A stretch of DNA of 64,000 nucleotides from Cyanoderma ruficeps (taxonomy: Eukaryota > Chordata > Aves > Passeriformes > Timaliidae), in NCBI GenBank assembly GCA_008694505.1, contig VZDJ01007753.1, positions 20,708,606 to 20,772,605 on the forward strand, given 5' to 3'. This document shows, in pieces, positions 35,901 through 49,600 of this stretch. The first letter of the stretch is position 1; each line of letters starts with the position of its first letter. The notes below the pieces were generated by a model. The model saw nothing but the letters and a program-made list of their open reading frames with translations. It was not told the DNA's origin and did no database searches. A program made the position numbers and the translations under genes.

Positions 35901-37594
35901 CCAAATCAGGTGGATGTCCAGACTGAAATGAAGCTTTTCTCCGTTGCATATCTAGACTTAATTCTGAAGGAAATCCAAGGCTGTGAATAATGGGATGTGC
36001 AACTGCATCTGACTGCAACACAGAATCAAAATGCTGCTTGGGCATGTGTCCATCACCAGCTTAATGTGTGGCAGGAAGTTCTGGACCTCTTTCATAGTGC
36101 CTCTGCAGCTGCTGTCTCTCACAGAGGCCTCTTGAAGGGGTCAGACAGATCCTGTCAGATCCTGTTCTGGAGACTATTTGTCACAATCCCCTAAAATCTC
36201 ATCAGCAATACAAATTAAATTACCACTCATTATGCCATTAATTGCCCTATTTCTTATCAAAAACAAGCATTGCGCTTTCTCTCTAATAGGTAGTCTTGGC
36301 TATTAAATCAAGTTCACCATGATTGAACCAGTTCTGAATAATCTTTCCCCATGTTCTCACTGCAGATAAATGGTATTTCATGTCTGATTAAGGTGCCCAA
36401 ATTAGACTTCACCTTTCCTGACATGACTGAATTTTTGCAGTTTAATATCTGCTATCAGAAATTAATAAGACTTTCCTTTTTTCTGGATCTAGAACAGTTC
36501 TGCTTCCAAATTATTTATAGGTTACTTTATTTATTCATTCTCTGAAACAAACATATTTGTTCATTCACAAACGTACCAGCAGCTTCACTGTGTGCTCCAT
36601 AGTCCTCAAATTGTGAGATATATAGTAAAAAATACTTCTGTAGTTAAGAAAATAATACAACCATACAACAGAACTCCTGAACTGTCCTAGATTTTTTAAA
36701 TCAGAAATCTATCATGATTTTTTCAATGAGATTTGGAACTCACTTTCCTGGCCAGTCTGTTCTTGAATCTTGCATTTTTCATCTACAGGCTTTGAAATGT
36801 CACAAAATGCATTGGTTTATATCTGATGCCATGTCTGACATTTTTCATAATAATTTCTCATTGCATGTCACCATCATCACTTCTGCTGTAGGAAAAACTG
36901 GAGGAACAAAGCAAGATTAGAAGACATTTTAGCAAACACTTTGATGTACACTTTAACTAGACACACTGCCCTAGAAAAAGGAACAAAATTTAAGAGTTGT
37001 ACCTATACAGCTCAGCAACACCAAAACCACCAGAAGACATCAATGACAGAGGCAGACTTATGCACAGCTTTCTCTGTCTACTCCCATACTCAGTCCTCTT
37101 CCATGAGCACTTCCAGGACAGAACTTCAATGTCTACAAAAACTGCAGTTTTGGAAATGTTTAATGACAGTCTCTACAACAGAATCATTTAGCATTTAGGT
37201 GAAGTTCAGGGCCAAACAACTCAGCATGTGAGTCTTAGTCCAAAATTAAATCTTTGACCCCTTCCATACAAGTATACACACATACAGCTGTTAAGATTAT
37301 TTTCTCCTCTTTTTACTTTTCTACATTTCACAGTTTTAGGATACACTTGGTTTCTTGGAAAGCATCTTCATGAATATCTACATTGTAAACAAACCCGAAG
37401 AAAATATAAGGCCTGATTTTATTTTTAGGGACAGCCAATAGAAGGCATACAAATATGCTTTCTTCAATTTTGATGCGAGCGCCTAAACTCAGGGAACGAA
37501 AAGTGTAAGAAATTTTCCAGCTGGACCAAAACGCCCTGTTACTTGTTTAGAATCTCACAACACAAACACTTCAGGTCTAACAGCTGCCAGAATG
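32907..37594. other. AT-rich non-coding stretch
   Basis: A five-base ggagt repeat lies at 33776-33797. The 126-residue frame at 32940-33320 is opposed by an open frame on the other strand and shows no domain. The remaining frames are shorter. No transposon was recognised. Confidence 0.5.
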
Positions 37595-37630
37595 GGTGTG
37601 TTTGTGTGTGGTGCACGCATATGTGTGTGA
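37595..37630. repeat. Imperfect TG microsatellite
   Basis: Alternating gt/tg steps are interrupted by gcacgcat, giving an alternating purine-pyrimidine tract. Confidence 0.8.
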
Positions 37631-38474
37631 AGCTCTCTTTTTCTTGCCCTGTCTTTTCCTATTTTTGTAGATCTGCTCTCTGGCTTTACTCTTTTACAGC
37701 AGTTTTTGCCAATCCAAAATATGTAGACACTAAGTTAAATCACTCATTTTGTTTATGTGGCAACAAGTTCAGACTTCTTGCCGAAAAATGTTCTTGGCTT
37801 TGGACAAAGCAGGCTTTGAGATGATTCCATCTGTTTTGAATACACCGCAAATCGTAGTATGGAAACCATTGCTCTCAACTGGTAGCCAATTTGCTGAATA
37901 AACCTATATTAAAAAAATAAGTATGATTCAACTGCAGACTATTTTCATATTTTTATATCATTTAATTTTAAAGGAATCCAATCCTTATATGGAAGAACTT
38001 TAAATACTTATGAATTTCTTGCTGGGAAGAGGGTCAAGTGAATAACAAAAATCAGTTCTTTTTAATTCATGAATTGGTATTATCAGCGAGGTGAAAAGTT
38101 TAGGCTCTTGATGTTCTTATGTAGTATTTTTCATAATGGGGCCTGAGCGTTGTTGCAAAGATCAGCTTTCAATCTCTCAGCAGTTTCACTTCTTTGTATA
38201 TTCTACTACTGCTTGGAGATTTTGAGAGAATTTGTGAGTCAACAGTATAGACAGTCTTGGGAAAAAAAGAATATTCTCTGCTTTGCCTTTTGTCTGATGT
38301 CGCAATCTCGGCACATCTTTTTACTCTTTGTCTTTTCTCACTCCCATTTTGACTTCCACTGCTAGTTTTGGAAAGGGACACGGGTTTCTTTAACAAGATG
38401 TATAGACAGCACCAGCAATAAGGACTCCCAAACAAAACTTTTCAAACACAGCTCCTTTGGACTCCAGATGATTA
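37631..38474. other. Non-coding stretch
   Basis: Ordinary AT-rich sequence. No gene or repeat was recognised. Confidence 0.5.
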
Positions 38475-38562
38475 TAATCATAGAATCATAGGATATCTCA
38501 AGTTGGAAGGGACCCATAAAGGTCATCATATCCAATTCTCTGTTCATCACAGGGAGTTCCAC
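38475..38562 (-). mobile_element. CR1 LINE 3'-end fragment
   Basis: The plus strand shows the inverse of a CR1 tail: aatcatagaatcatagga (two copies of the terminal unit), tctcaagttggaaggga, cccataaaggtcatcat, then tccaattctctgttcatcac, which fits the CR1 variants with a ctccctgctcctcg block. The copy is strongly 5'-truncated, about 88 bp. Confidence 0.92.
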
Positions 38563-39621
38563 CTTTCAAGACAGCCAGCAAAATGTGATTTGTGTATAGT
38601 TGTGTATGATTTTATATGAAAACTAACTACAGGATTTACTCAAAAGATTAGAGGAGACGCAGGAGTAAAACTTTGAGCAATCTTTTGAAATATATCTTTC
38701 AACCCACAGCACTGGTTCCCATATTCTACTTCTAAAATCAAGCATGGAGTGGGAATGTGTTCTAATTTATCCACATTATGCAAAACTGAGTCGTCTGATA
38801 GGTATTTGTGTCTTGTGTTCCCTTCCAGGCATGGTCTGTTTTCACAGGCACAGCAAACCAAAAATATACAAAGGCCAGAATTCAAGAGCCAGAAGCAAGG
38901 GATTCTGTGACTGTTGTGGTAAATTGCCTGTGATCAAAGGTTGTGGCTCATTGCTGTGTTCCAAATTTATTGCAGAACAACCTGGCTTAGGAGAGCCAAT
39001 GATGGAGAAGGCACTCCATACTGCAGCATCGAGTAGTAATTCCTAATTTTACTCCAAGGCAGATGTGATATAAATGATTCAGCTAAGCTTGAGAATGTCC
39101 TGAAGTTTGAACCTAGAGCCACAGTCCAACTGCATTGTTTAAAAAACCAAACTGCAAGCAAAGGCTGACATGTAACAAGCTGTTAGTAAGTACAAAACAT
39201 TGGTTTCCATATGCAATATTTAAAATATACCAGGAAAAAAATCACTGGGACAAGGATCTTTACTATAGGCTTGCAGTCATTGTCAGTCAGCTCTGTCAGA
39301 TGTTATGTTATCCTCCATTCTTTTACACTTAGCCAAAATTTAGAATTATATGAGGACTGCATGTATTCAGTAAAGAGGAAACAAAATCCTGTTCCTTCAC
39401 TTGAAACAGTTTTTGCGTGTTTTAACTCAAACATTCCCTCTTATTCTATCTACATGTTTTTTACAGTTGCAGATGTTGTGGAGTATTACCTCAGATGACG
39501 CAGAAGTAATATCTAAAAATAGGCAAATTAAATCATATCTTTGAGGTGCTAATGCTAGTAATTAACCTGTGATGCTAGCTTTCTCTTCTTTTCTATGTTT
39601 CTACTTCATCATGTCTCCTAG
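38563..39621. other. Non-coding stretch upstream of an exon candidate
   Basis: No supportable gene. The 100-residue frame at 38744-39046 has no known domain and no exon-like borders. A pyrimidine-rich run begins near 39580 and belongs to the possible splice acceptor below. Confidence 0.45.
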
Positions 39622-39771
39622 TGTTGCCTGAACAAAAACTCCGAGAAGCAAGAGGCAGCTTTGCTCTGCACCTTGGCTGGAGCTGCTCCTCCCCTCAGCA
39701 GAATGCAGGACAGGAGGATGCTGCTGCCTGTGTGGAACCAGTGGCAATCTCGGTGCTGTGAGGAGCACGAG
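39622..39771 (+). other. Candidate exon of an unknown gene or lncRNA
   Basis: A long pyrimidine-rich run (ctttctcttcttttctatg and on) ending in ctcctag gives a strong splice acceptor, and cacgag|gtaggtatt gives a good donor 150 bp later. The segment is clearly GC-richer than its surroundings. One frame is open for exactly 50 codons between the junctions (starts CCLNKNSEKQ, ends WQSRCCEEHE). A second frame (LPEQKLREARG) runs for about 43 codons before a tga, so it could also be a terminal exon. I recognise no protein family. The CpG island 14 kb upstream is a possible promoter on the same strand. Chance or a non-coding transcript cannot be excluded. Confidence 0.35.
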
Positions 39772-41379
39772 GTAGGTATTTTTTGCACACCCTAAGGATA
39801 TAAAGGAGAAAAGATCTCATTTCCTCTACCATATGTTTGCCACGATACCCTTGGTAGAACAGACCCAAGGAATGTTAGGATAAGAATTCAATCCCATTCA
39901 CAAACCCTCATCATATCTTCCACCCTTTGGGCAAAATATTTGTTAGTATTCAACACGTGTTGATCCTTTCTTCTATCAATATTATTAAAAATTTAACTGA
40001 TGAGATCTTTCATTGTTAAATTACCGGTGCTATTACAGTGTGCTCCCTGGGTAGGGGCTTGTCTCTCTTTCACTTTCCCATAAATTACACTTTTTAAATA
40101 ATATTTTTTGTAATTTCTTCCAAGGACAATAGCTCATATCTTAATAGCACCCAAACCATGAAGAAAGGAACTAATAATTAAACCATTAAACCAAATCACT
40201 TCTCTAAATTTGAATAGTATGAGTTAGAGAGACCAGAAAGTATTCCTATACAATGAACTGATTCATTGACTCACTTATTTTGGACCATGAACATCACATA
40301 TATAAACTTCATACAGTTTTAAGCATAGCTCAAACCCTTTTGCCTCTGTTATGATAGGTACAAAATGACCTTACATCAGTAACTTCTCAACACAGTAAAT
40401 CTCTCATGCCATAAAAAGAGACTTTCAATGACTTCTCAATACGCTGCAATTTACACTTGATCATCTCTAACTATTCCTCAACAGACATCTTAAATCTCCA
40501 ATTAGATATATCAAAGAAGGCATCTTTCGGCTATATTCCTAAATTTTTAGAAACTTGATGAAATCCTTGGAATCTCTACTGAGTCATTGCTCCAGTTTGG
40601 CAGAGTCAGCTGGATCTAGTAGTCTGGTCTGGGTGTAGAGTGAGGCTCTAGTGTTAACAATTACGTCCTTTACGGCATCTTGGTTCACTTCCAATAATTG
40701 CTTTTTCTATAAAGCTTTCATAATTTGGTGAATTATTTATGCCAAATCAAGAACTCTCATTGCTGATAGTATCACAATGTTATTAGGTAAGAAGCAACAT
40801 CTGAGATCTTGACTTCTATGTGCCTCTACAGAGTAAGAAGTGAAGAATCCCTCTATTCTTCCCCACAAGCAGATAGCTGGAATTCTAATGACAGTATAGG
40901 CTGAGCACAATGGACAAGGAAAGCCAAGCCCCTGGGCTTTCAGCAAGTTGTCAGCTTGTGCTCACTCACACAGTGCTGCCCCACAAATCTGTTTTACAAC
41001 ACATATCCTTCACCCAAACCTGCTGAACATCAGAAGCCAACAGTTTTTTTATCCCGAAGTTCTGAACTGTAATATAAGGAGGGAGAAAACTTGAAAGAAA
41101 AAACCCAGGTTAAAAGAGGGCCTGTCCTCACACTGGCTGGAGCAGAGCATACTGTCTCCCCAGGTAACATTTGGCACAAGCAGGGTTGTGACTTTTTCCC
41201 TCCTTTTCAGCCAAACACACTTCCACCACAATCTCCTAGCAATCCCTCTAATCACTTCCAGATCAAACATTTAACAAACATGCTTATTTTTCTCACATGG
41301 GCTTCTGCTGCTCAGGCAATGCAGTGTCTCAGTACCTCAGTACCTCAGGATCAAGCACAGACCATAGCAAACAGGGCCT
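39772..41379. other. Non-coding stretch
   Basis: No gene or transposon was recognised. tcagtacc is duplicated in tandem near 41328-41347. Confidence 0.5.
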
Positions 41380-41411
41380 TGTGTGTGTGTGCACACATAG
41401 TGTGCACACAG
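41380..41411. repeat. Alternating TG/CA tract, partly palindromic
   Basis: gtgtgtgtgtgcacacat followed by agtgtgcacaca is almost entirely alternating purine-pyrimidine, a sequence type prone to Z-DNA and to small hairpins. Confidence 0.85.
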
Positions 41412-43429
41412 AGCTCTCTCTAATCAGGGTCTGGAACCACTGCAACAGAAATTACTTATATTGGCATATTGGAAAGTGAGAGCATCACCCAGCCGTATCT
41501 GTCTGCTAACCCAACATGACAGATGGGTACCTACAGTGACTTTCTGAGCTTTGCCAGTAGTATCTGCTAATCTAGACATAAGAGTAAGCTGTGCATCATA
41601 TTTACTTATTATAAATCTACCTTTCATTCCGATCTGTCCACATCTTCAGGTTGAAATACTAGTCAGGCAGTGGTACTTAGAAGTGTACACATGTCTATGA
41701 TACAGTTTTCATGCAGACAGAATATTAATATAAATTTCAGTGAGAAGAAGAAGGTTTAATTTTGAGTAATAATTTTATAATCAGACAAAATATTCAAAAT
41801 GCTAAACTATCTAACTGTTTTTAACAGGCAGTTCAGCAGAACTGACTGAGAAAAGGTGATAATGTCAAATTTTAAATCACATAAACTGCCAATAGGGTTT
41901 TTCTAAGTAGTTCTAAACAAATCATTCTGGCTGCCCTTTTTCTTCACTATTGTGCCATTCCTGTGAATGCAGTTTGCTTTGCGTGCTTTGTTCTCTTTTC
42001 CTACAGCAACACCTACTGTTAAAAATAAACTGGAATTTTCAATTACAAGTCCACAAGGTTATTTTTAAGTAACCACTGGCAGTTCAAACTTTCAAAGTGA
42101 TCCTAATCCTGTTATACAATGTGTTTTGTTTCCCCAACAACCTTTTTAGGAAGCGATCTCCTATCTAAACTACTCTCTGGGTGCAAAAGACATGAATTAG
42201 AGATTTTTAAGACAACTCTGAACCTGATTGAAATATCTGAACTGACATTCCACCCTGCGGTAGGTCAGTGACAAAACTCAGATGTGGACTAAGTTTTTAA
42301 ATCCAGCACCCAGCCTGACTTAAAATCAAAGTACTAAAATAAAAATCAGATATTCAAACAACCTAATTTTAACAAAAAAGAAAGCCATCTTATAAAATTT
42401 GATCTGGTTTAAATTTAGGATTTCAGTTTCAGGGGAATTTGATCCCAGGTTTTGGATGCAATTCTATCCTTAATTTCAACTACGCTGTGAAAAAAAGCTT
42501 AGTTTTACAATTTAGTGTTCATGCTTTGAAAAAAAATTATATGCAACATAAAATGGAGGCCTACGGAACGTCCAAATACAGTATCCATTTTCGTAAAAAG
42601 TGAATATTTAAAATAGAATAACAAAAAACTTTCACTTTGTGGCTTATTAGGAGATTGTTTTGGCAGAAGGTTGATTCACAGCTTCTGTTCCCAGATTTAT
42701 AGAAACTGACAGCAGAGCTACCACCACTATTTCTTGTTTTGAGAAAATGTATTCTATGTTTCTCTGTGACTAAGGTCACTGTGTGTCATCATGTTCCCTA
42801 GAGCATGCTGCGAGCAAAGTTCAGCTCCAAGAAGCCCGTTAGCAGACTGTTTTTCTCAAGTCATGTTCTATGTCTGTCTTTTATGCCTAGAAGAATTTAC
42901 AACAACTTTATATAGAGCAACACTCTGTGACTATGCCATACTTTGAATTTGAATTACTCATATATTCAAAAGATAAGCTGTTTAAATGAAACACATAATT
43001 TGATTTGAGCCAGCTGCAAAAAACATACAATCTTTTTTCTCAGAAGCTTCTACAATGGACTTTTGCTAACCTTTAAAGATGAAAAGAAATTTTTAAAATC
43101 TCACAAATACTTCAGAAAAGAAAAGCATTTTTCATTGCCCTCCTCAGTCTTCCCTGATCCTTTGTGTATGAACCTATATTTCTTTATGCATTAGCCTGAC
43201 AGGTCATGAAGATGTGAACTTCCAGAGACACAGTGAGGAAGACTGAATAACAGGATCAGTGAATAGATGGTGGCCCAGAAACACCACTAGCTGTCTAGGT
43301 CAGCCAACAGCTCTAAACACTTTCTGTTAACTTTCCCTTGTCTGAACTACCAGAGATGCATTGATCTTCATACCCAAGCAATCTGCGTTTACCCATTCAG
43401 CCATCAGAGAGAAGGATATGTATTACCTA
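41412..43429. other. Non-coding stretch
   Basis: AT-rich sequence with no recognisable gene or transposon. Confidence 0.5.
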
Positions 43430-43610
43430 CATTGGAACAGATTGCCCTGGGAAGCTGTGGATGCCCTGTCCCTAGAAGTGTTCAAGGCCAGGTTGGATGG
43501 GGGTCTGATTAACGTGGCCTAGTGGAAGATGTCCCTGGCCATGGAAAGTGGGGTGGAACCAGATTATTTTTAAAGGTCTCTTCCAATCCAAACCTTTCTA
43601 TGATTCTACT
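43430..43610 (+). mobile_element. CR1 LINE 3' end
   Basis: This copy covers the end of ORF2 and the whole 3' untranslated region: ggaacagattgccctggga, agctgtggatgccctgtcc, gaagtgttcaaggccagg, ttggatgggggtctgatta, tggcctagtggaagatgtcc, a shortened ccatgg block, ggtctcttccaatcc and a ttctatgattct terminus. The ORF2 end is readable as EVFKARLDGGL. The tail is the standard gatctttaaaggtccc type, unlike the copies at 13853 and 22885. Its length is about 180 bp. Confidence 0.95.
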
Positions 43611-46600
43611 ATTTGTTGACATACAATATCAGTCCTTAGCAATCCCATCTAACAGTAACGTACTCACTTCTCAAAACCTGGCTTTTGTCACCTTCATGTA
43701 GCAAAATACTCATGGCTCAAGCTGGAAAAAACCTTAAAGTTTCAAGTTCCCTACAGAGAAAGTGCAAGAACTACACATCACAGGACTGTACAGAGGCTGC
43801 TTTTCACTATCGGATGAAGAAATTTCCTTCTTCAAATTGCCATACCAAACCAGACTCTACTAAAATATACAAGAGACTGCAGGCCATACCCTACCCTAAC
43901 CATTTACATTATTTTCCCTTGTGCAGTAGACTTCAAAAATATCTTTATAAAAGAAATTGTCACAGGCCTGGTTAATAAACTGTATGTCCTTTGAAGCCAA
44001 CTCAAACCATCTCTTCTCAGCAGGAGAATTTGTGCATACAAAGAAGAATTTTCACATCTATGAAGTAGTTTAGGTACACACAGGTTTATTCTACAGGGAA
44101 TGCAAATTTCATAAAATTTTATCTAGGGAAAGTGTGCAATATTCCCCACTATTTTACTGCAGCATAATAATGAATAATCATGTCACAAGGCTGGGTCTGG
44201 CACAGATCAGTGTGCTGTGAGCTTATAACTTATGGACTTACTTCTTTAACTTAGCTGCTAAAGGCGGAGTTAGAACCTTGCTTGAAAGAAAGCCTGCTGC
44301 AGTACATGTGAAAATTTCCACTGACTTCAATATGCTTTAGTATAAGCCTTTTCAGCTGAGCATCTCCAGTGGAGTTCAACTGATGAAAGCATTTGTATGT
44401 GAATGTGATTTGCTATGTAAACATATGATGGAATATGCTTTCTGTGGATTCTTTGGCTGGTAACAAAGAAGCTGGTAAACATTCACCCCCTTCAGACTGC
44501 AGTTTCAGCAACTGAAAGTTTTGTTTTTTCTGAGAACTGTGTGAACAGAAGCTAAAGTTCATAATAGCTTTCTAAACAGGACTGTCTGGTTTCTGTTAAC
44601 ATTTTCATTACCACGGTTTCTCAGTTAGTTTCACAACACTGCTAAGTTCACAAGGATGCATTAGGAAAAGATGTAAGTTGCCAATGAGTGTTTTTTACTA
44701 CACAGCTCAAGTGCCACAGTAGAGATAGATTTTTTTTACTTAGACACTCACCTAGGAAAAGCAGAATCACCTAGAGAGCCAAGTCTGGCTAACAATAAGC
44801 ATTCAATAAACTTGCAGGAGGAACGGAGGCTGTTCCTCTATTGTCAAGAAATAGTCTTGAGAGTGGTGCATGGCTCATTGGAAAGGACTGTTAAGAGAAC
44901 TTTGTGTACTTGAGTGTGCACAAATGCACACAGATAAGTCTATTTACCTGCTATGACTGAACCTTGGTAGACATAACTAAACTATCTAGTGTGACCAAGA
45001 ATCTTAATCTTTAAATGTTATACATATTAAATATTTTTAAATATTTTAGTTAGAATAAAAACCTTCATTATTTTCAGCCAGTCACTTCAAAAATCTATTA
45101 CAGCTGGTATAAAATAATTTCTCTTTCATTTTGACCAAAATTACCTAGTAAAGCTTATTTGCACTCAGTAAAGATATACACAAGCAACTGGGGTAGCATT
45201 AAGCTTTATCTTAAGGAAAACTTGGAACTGACTTTTCTCTATTTCAGGAAGACATAGTGGAGAGGCATTTCTAATAATGGTAATTCCACTGATTTTGTGC
45301 ATGCACTGCCTTAGCACGAGTGAATTTACATGGAGAAAAATTATCCCCTTTATAACTCAGTCTTCAAGATGCAACTTGGAAAAGGTTAAAGAATACCTCT
45401 TTCATGCACACCTATACAAAGCCAACAAAACTGAGAAAGTTATCTATAGGGAACGAGTCTCTCCCTGGCTGATGGATAAAAGTTTCTGATAATTCTGACG
45501 TTGCTGTCAGCTTAAATTACTATTAAAGAATAGATATAGGCCCACCTGATATTATTTCACAAACCTGTTTTTCACTGGCACTCACAAGCTTTTCAGTTGA
45601 AATAAATTTCTCCTTTCACATACAACAGCAAATTGCAGTTCCAATATCTTGCTTCCCCAGCACGCACAGAATTGATCTCAGCATCTGACAGAAGCATTAA
45701 GAATGATCTCTGAAGGAACTAAAAAGCAGAACCCATGAAGTAAATGTAAATGAACCACAAATCATAAGTAATGTTGTCCCAAAGGAAAGAAGAATCTCCA
45801 AAAACTTCCAAGGATATATCTGCTTCATAGATGAGGCCAATGTTTTGTACTGCAGTAAGATGCAAAGTGCACAAGCATTCTTGTGCTATATAAAAGATAC
45901 GTGTTATGTGACTCTTTTAAGTATAAAAATCTTATGGTCTCAGAACTTATGGCTCTGTCTTATTCTACTCATACAGACATTGTTAAAAGTCTTATTGAGG
46001 CTGCAGATTTAGCAGGAGAGGACCTAAACCTTGTAATGCACTTTGAGATTTACTATAAGGAGAAATGGTAAATATGTTTCTATTACTTACACAGATATAA
46101 AGACAAAAATACATTTGTGCGTGCACACAAGCATATACATATAGAAAAAAGTTCACAAATGGCTAGTCCCTGTCCTTAGGTGACCATGTGGCCAAGTGAC
46201 AAGTACACAAAGGTTAGGAAAAGGATATAAATATTTTCTTATATAGTATGTCACAGAGAAATACTCTCACTTATTTGAATTCTTTTCTATAAAGTTGGTT
46301 ATTTATTATTTTCAAAAAATCATTAATTGATCCTTATGCTTTCAGTGCCAGATACATTTAAAGGAAGCTTTAAGGGCAGTTCAGAGTCCAGGAAGTGAAA
46401 AATTCTGCTGCCCAAAAGAGGCATAGAAATGCCAGTTTCACAAAATAAGCTCTGCTAAAGTGATCAGACTGCAGACTGAAAAATCTAGTTCAGAAGTCAA
46501 AAATGTAATACCAAAGCAGGCAGTACAGACTAGATAGAACATTTTCAGCACCAGACAAAGAAGACAAATTGGCTCAGACACTGTCTTGAAGGAAATACTT

Positions 46601-49600
46601 TACTGGTCTGTAGTATCTCTGAGCTAAAGGACAAATGTTGGAAAGTGACAGAAGCTTCAGCTGCCTTCCAAAAGGTGTGTTCAGAAGACCTTATGTCCCA
46701 CAAAACCCGCACACTGGATGCTGCCAGAGCTGTTTTTAGTTTTGCCTTCTTTTGTGTCTTTCAACTTTAGTGGTTCAAATCTCTTTGATTTTGCTTTGTT
46801 CCAAACTATGGTTAAGTTCACTTCCAGTCCAGGATATTCTTAAAGCCTCCTTTTTTCAAAGATTATGTTTTTTAAGTGTCAGTATTTAAGAAATATAATA
46901 AAGTTATACATTTCCTGTGATTCCTTTTAGAATAAGTATAGTTTCTCACACATTTCTTTCAAAACATTCTTTGCCAAAACAGTGACCTTGAGGGTATGAG
47001 TCTCATCTGTTCATGGAAATATTTTCAGCTGAAAACAAGGGTTCTGTGGTTTCATCTTGTATTGCAACCTTTCAACCAAGGGCCATCTAAGTCAAAACAG
47101 AAGGAACAGAAAGCCTCATTTATCTGAGGCAGCAACTTCTTGCAGGTGAGAAACGAAGGTGACATCTCTGCTCTAATACAATGACATGACTTGTTACAAG
47201 CTTGACATAGCAAAATATAAACAAATCAATGCACAATTACTTTTGTTTTGGAGACAAGCAAAAACTATCCAAAATGTAGCATCCTCAGCTGGCATTACTT
47301 GTAGACTGGCTGGCAGCCTCTGCAGAGAGAACAAGAAATACTAAAATACATTCAAAGGTCCTGTTTCTAAGGCGCTTTACAAATGTGCTAGCCAGGCAAT
47401 ACGGGAAATGGGCCTTCCATATGTGTGTGACACCCCTACCAAATTTAGAAGGTGAAGTAAAGGGACTAGTAGAGTTTCGTCTAAAGAGCTTATTGTTCTA
47501 GATGCATTGGCACATTTTTTCTTTGAAAATTGAAATGCATGGACTCATTCTCAAGGCTCAAAAAATGAAGACTTCCACCATTTTGGATTGCTTTGCAGTG
47601 CTAAGCTAGATGTTTCTGCTGTGTTGGGGAAGGGTAACACAGACAATAAATAGACAGCATCTTCTGCAGGGGTTAAAGGAAAAGTTATACTACAGTAAAG
47701 CTAAGGCATATTACCTTGTCTAATTCTATACCACAATTTCAATTTTCTATCATTGTTAGTCCCAGCAGAAGTGTGCTGTAGACATCAAAGGCTCTGAATT
47801 TTGTCATTCTTGAGGTATTATAAAAGCTACAGTCTTGCAATTCATCTTTAATGAGTTGTTTACATGGAAATCAAACAGCCATGGAATTTCTTGAAAATAG
47901 CTGATGATCATTCCTAGCTTGTGTCCAGCACTCTGTCTCTTAAAAACAACTTCTGTGGCCATACATCAACTATCATTGAGTGAGATTCATAGCTGTAATA
48001 AAGCTGTTTACTGTTTCATTCTGAACAGTTTTCTTATTTATGTGCCCCAGCCTATAACTTCTAAAATATATACCATCTCTTATTGCTGCAACCTGGAATT
48101 TACCAACAGTATCACTAATAAATCACAAGCAACTACTCTTACTTTTATTCCTCTCTTAGGAATAGACTGGGAGCCTTTACACACAGCTGTCTGAACTTGG
48201 ATCATTTTCAGATAAAAGTATTATTTATGCTCTAAAATGTCCCAGGAGCCTCCTAGACAGAATTGTACACAGTTAGGATCTGCCTATTTTCACATGGGGA
48301 AACCAAGCAAGATTCATAATGGAAAATTTCATTCCAGATCTGCATTTAGGTGAGTCTGCACCATGGTTATGCACACACAAAGTTCATACCAGCTGCTGGA
48401 GAGGTCATTGGACCTTCAGCATGATCACTTCAGGAAAATGTTGACATTTTCATTGGTTTTGCTACATTTGTTTATTCCTGTGTTCTAGTTTGTTCTTTTT
48501 TCAAACATCCCTTCTTGGTCTCGCTATCTTTTTTTTCCCAAAATTATATATTGTTGGTTTTTATTTTAGACACCAAGAGTTTTAGCTCAGTTATAAGATA
48601 TACTGTTCCATGTAAGCACACTTTGACACTGGATACAATCCAAGATGAAATACATAAAACCTGGGCTGTCACATCAAAGGATACTCAGTAAATTTAGTCC
48701 TTTAACCTTATGACTTTCAGCATTTTTAATTATCCTTTATGAGTTAGGATCTTTGTGCATTCAGTTTGTAAAGGGATGCTCTATTTGGTGCAAGAATTAA
48801 TCCTTCTATTTCAACTGCACTCACACTCTACTATCAAAGCTCTCAGTAGCAGCAGCTAAAGTCAAGGGCTTGTTGTGTGTATTAACCCAGTTTTTAAAGT
48901 TCTCTGGGATGAAAGACACTGCAGAAATGCAAACCCCTACTTACGTACTTAATAAGAGGCCAGAAAATGTATCAGAACTTTCATGACATTTAAATTTGAC
49001 AATAATAACATTTTTGCCCCCTTTGTTTTGAACTAACCTGTGTCTTAAAAATCATCTTTAATTTGCCAATCTATGTGTAAAAAGACACAAATATGTTAAA
49101 TAAAATTTCTGGTCTAGTTTTTCTCTAGCCCTTTAAAACAGAGAAATACCAGGAAATCTAATAAATAAATTTTGACTTTCTGTGTGATCAAAGGAGCAAG
49201 TAGAGAAATAGGTAACTACAACAAGGTCTAATGTTATTAAATTACAGTCATATGATGCATTAATGTAGTTATAATTATCTAAAAATGGCCTATCAGACAA
49301 AAATATATGTTCAGAGTTTTTACCTGAAAGCTTATTTAGAAGACCTACGGGCTTAATATGAAGGTGAATAAACCTGTAGCCCATATCTTCAACAGACTGG
49401 CATTTGGGATTTAAATGCAAGGCTTCTATAATAATAAAAAAGGGATAATTTTTAAATGTAGCTGGCAAGCAGCTGGGTAACAGCAGGAGTGTCATTACAA
49501 AGTGGTACAGGCTGTTGGTTCACCAGCAAAACACAACGGTCGTGCAGGAAAACAGACTGTTCACTGTCCACAGGGATAAGCAATTTTAATGAAAGGGAGC

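Noticed and set aside
45885..46071. TATA-like box followed by a 62-residue frame
   Set aside because: The frame overlaps the TATA box region itself, and there is no other promoter or gene evidence. TATA-like strings are common in AT-rich DNA.
49133..49495. 120-residue minus-strand frame
   Set aside because: No domain and no exon context; explained as a chance frame.
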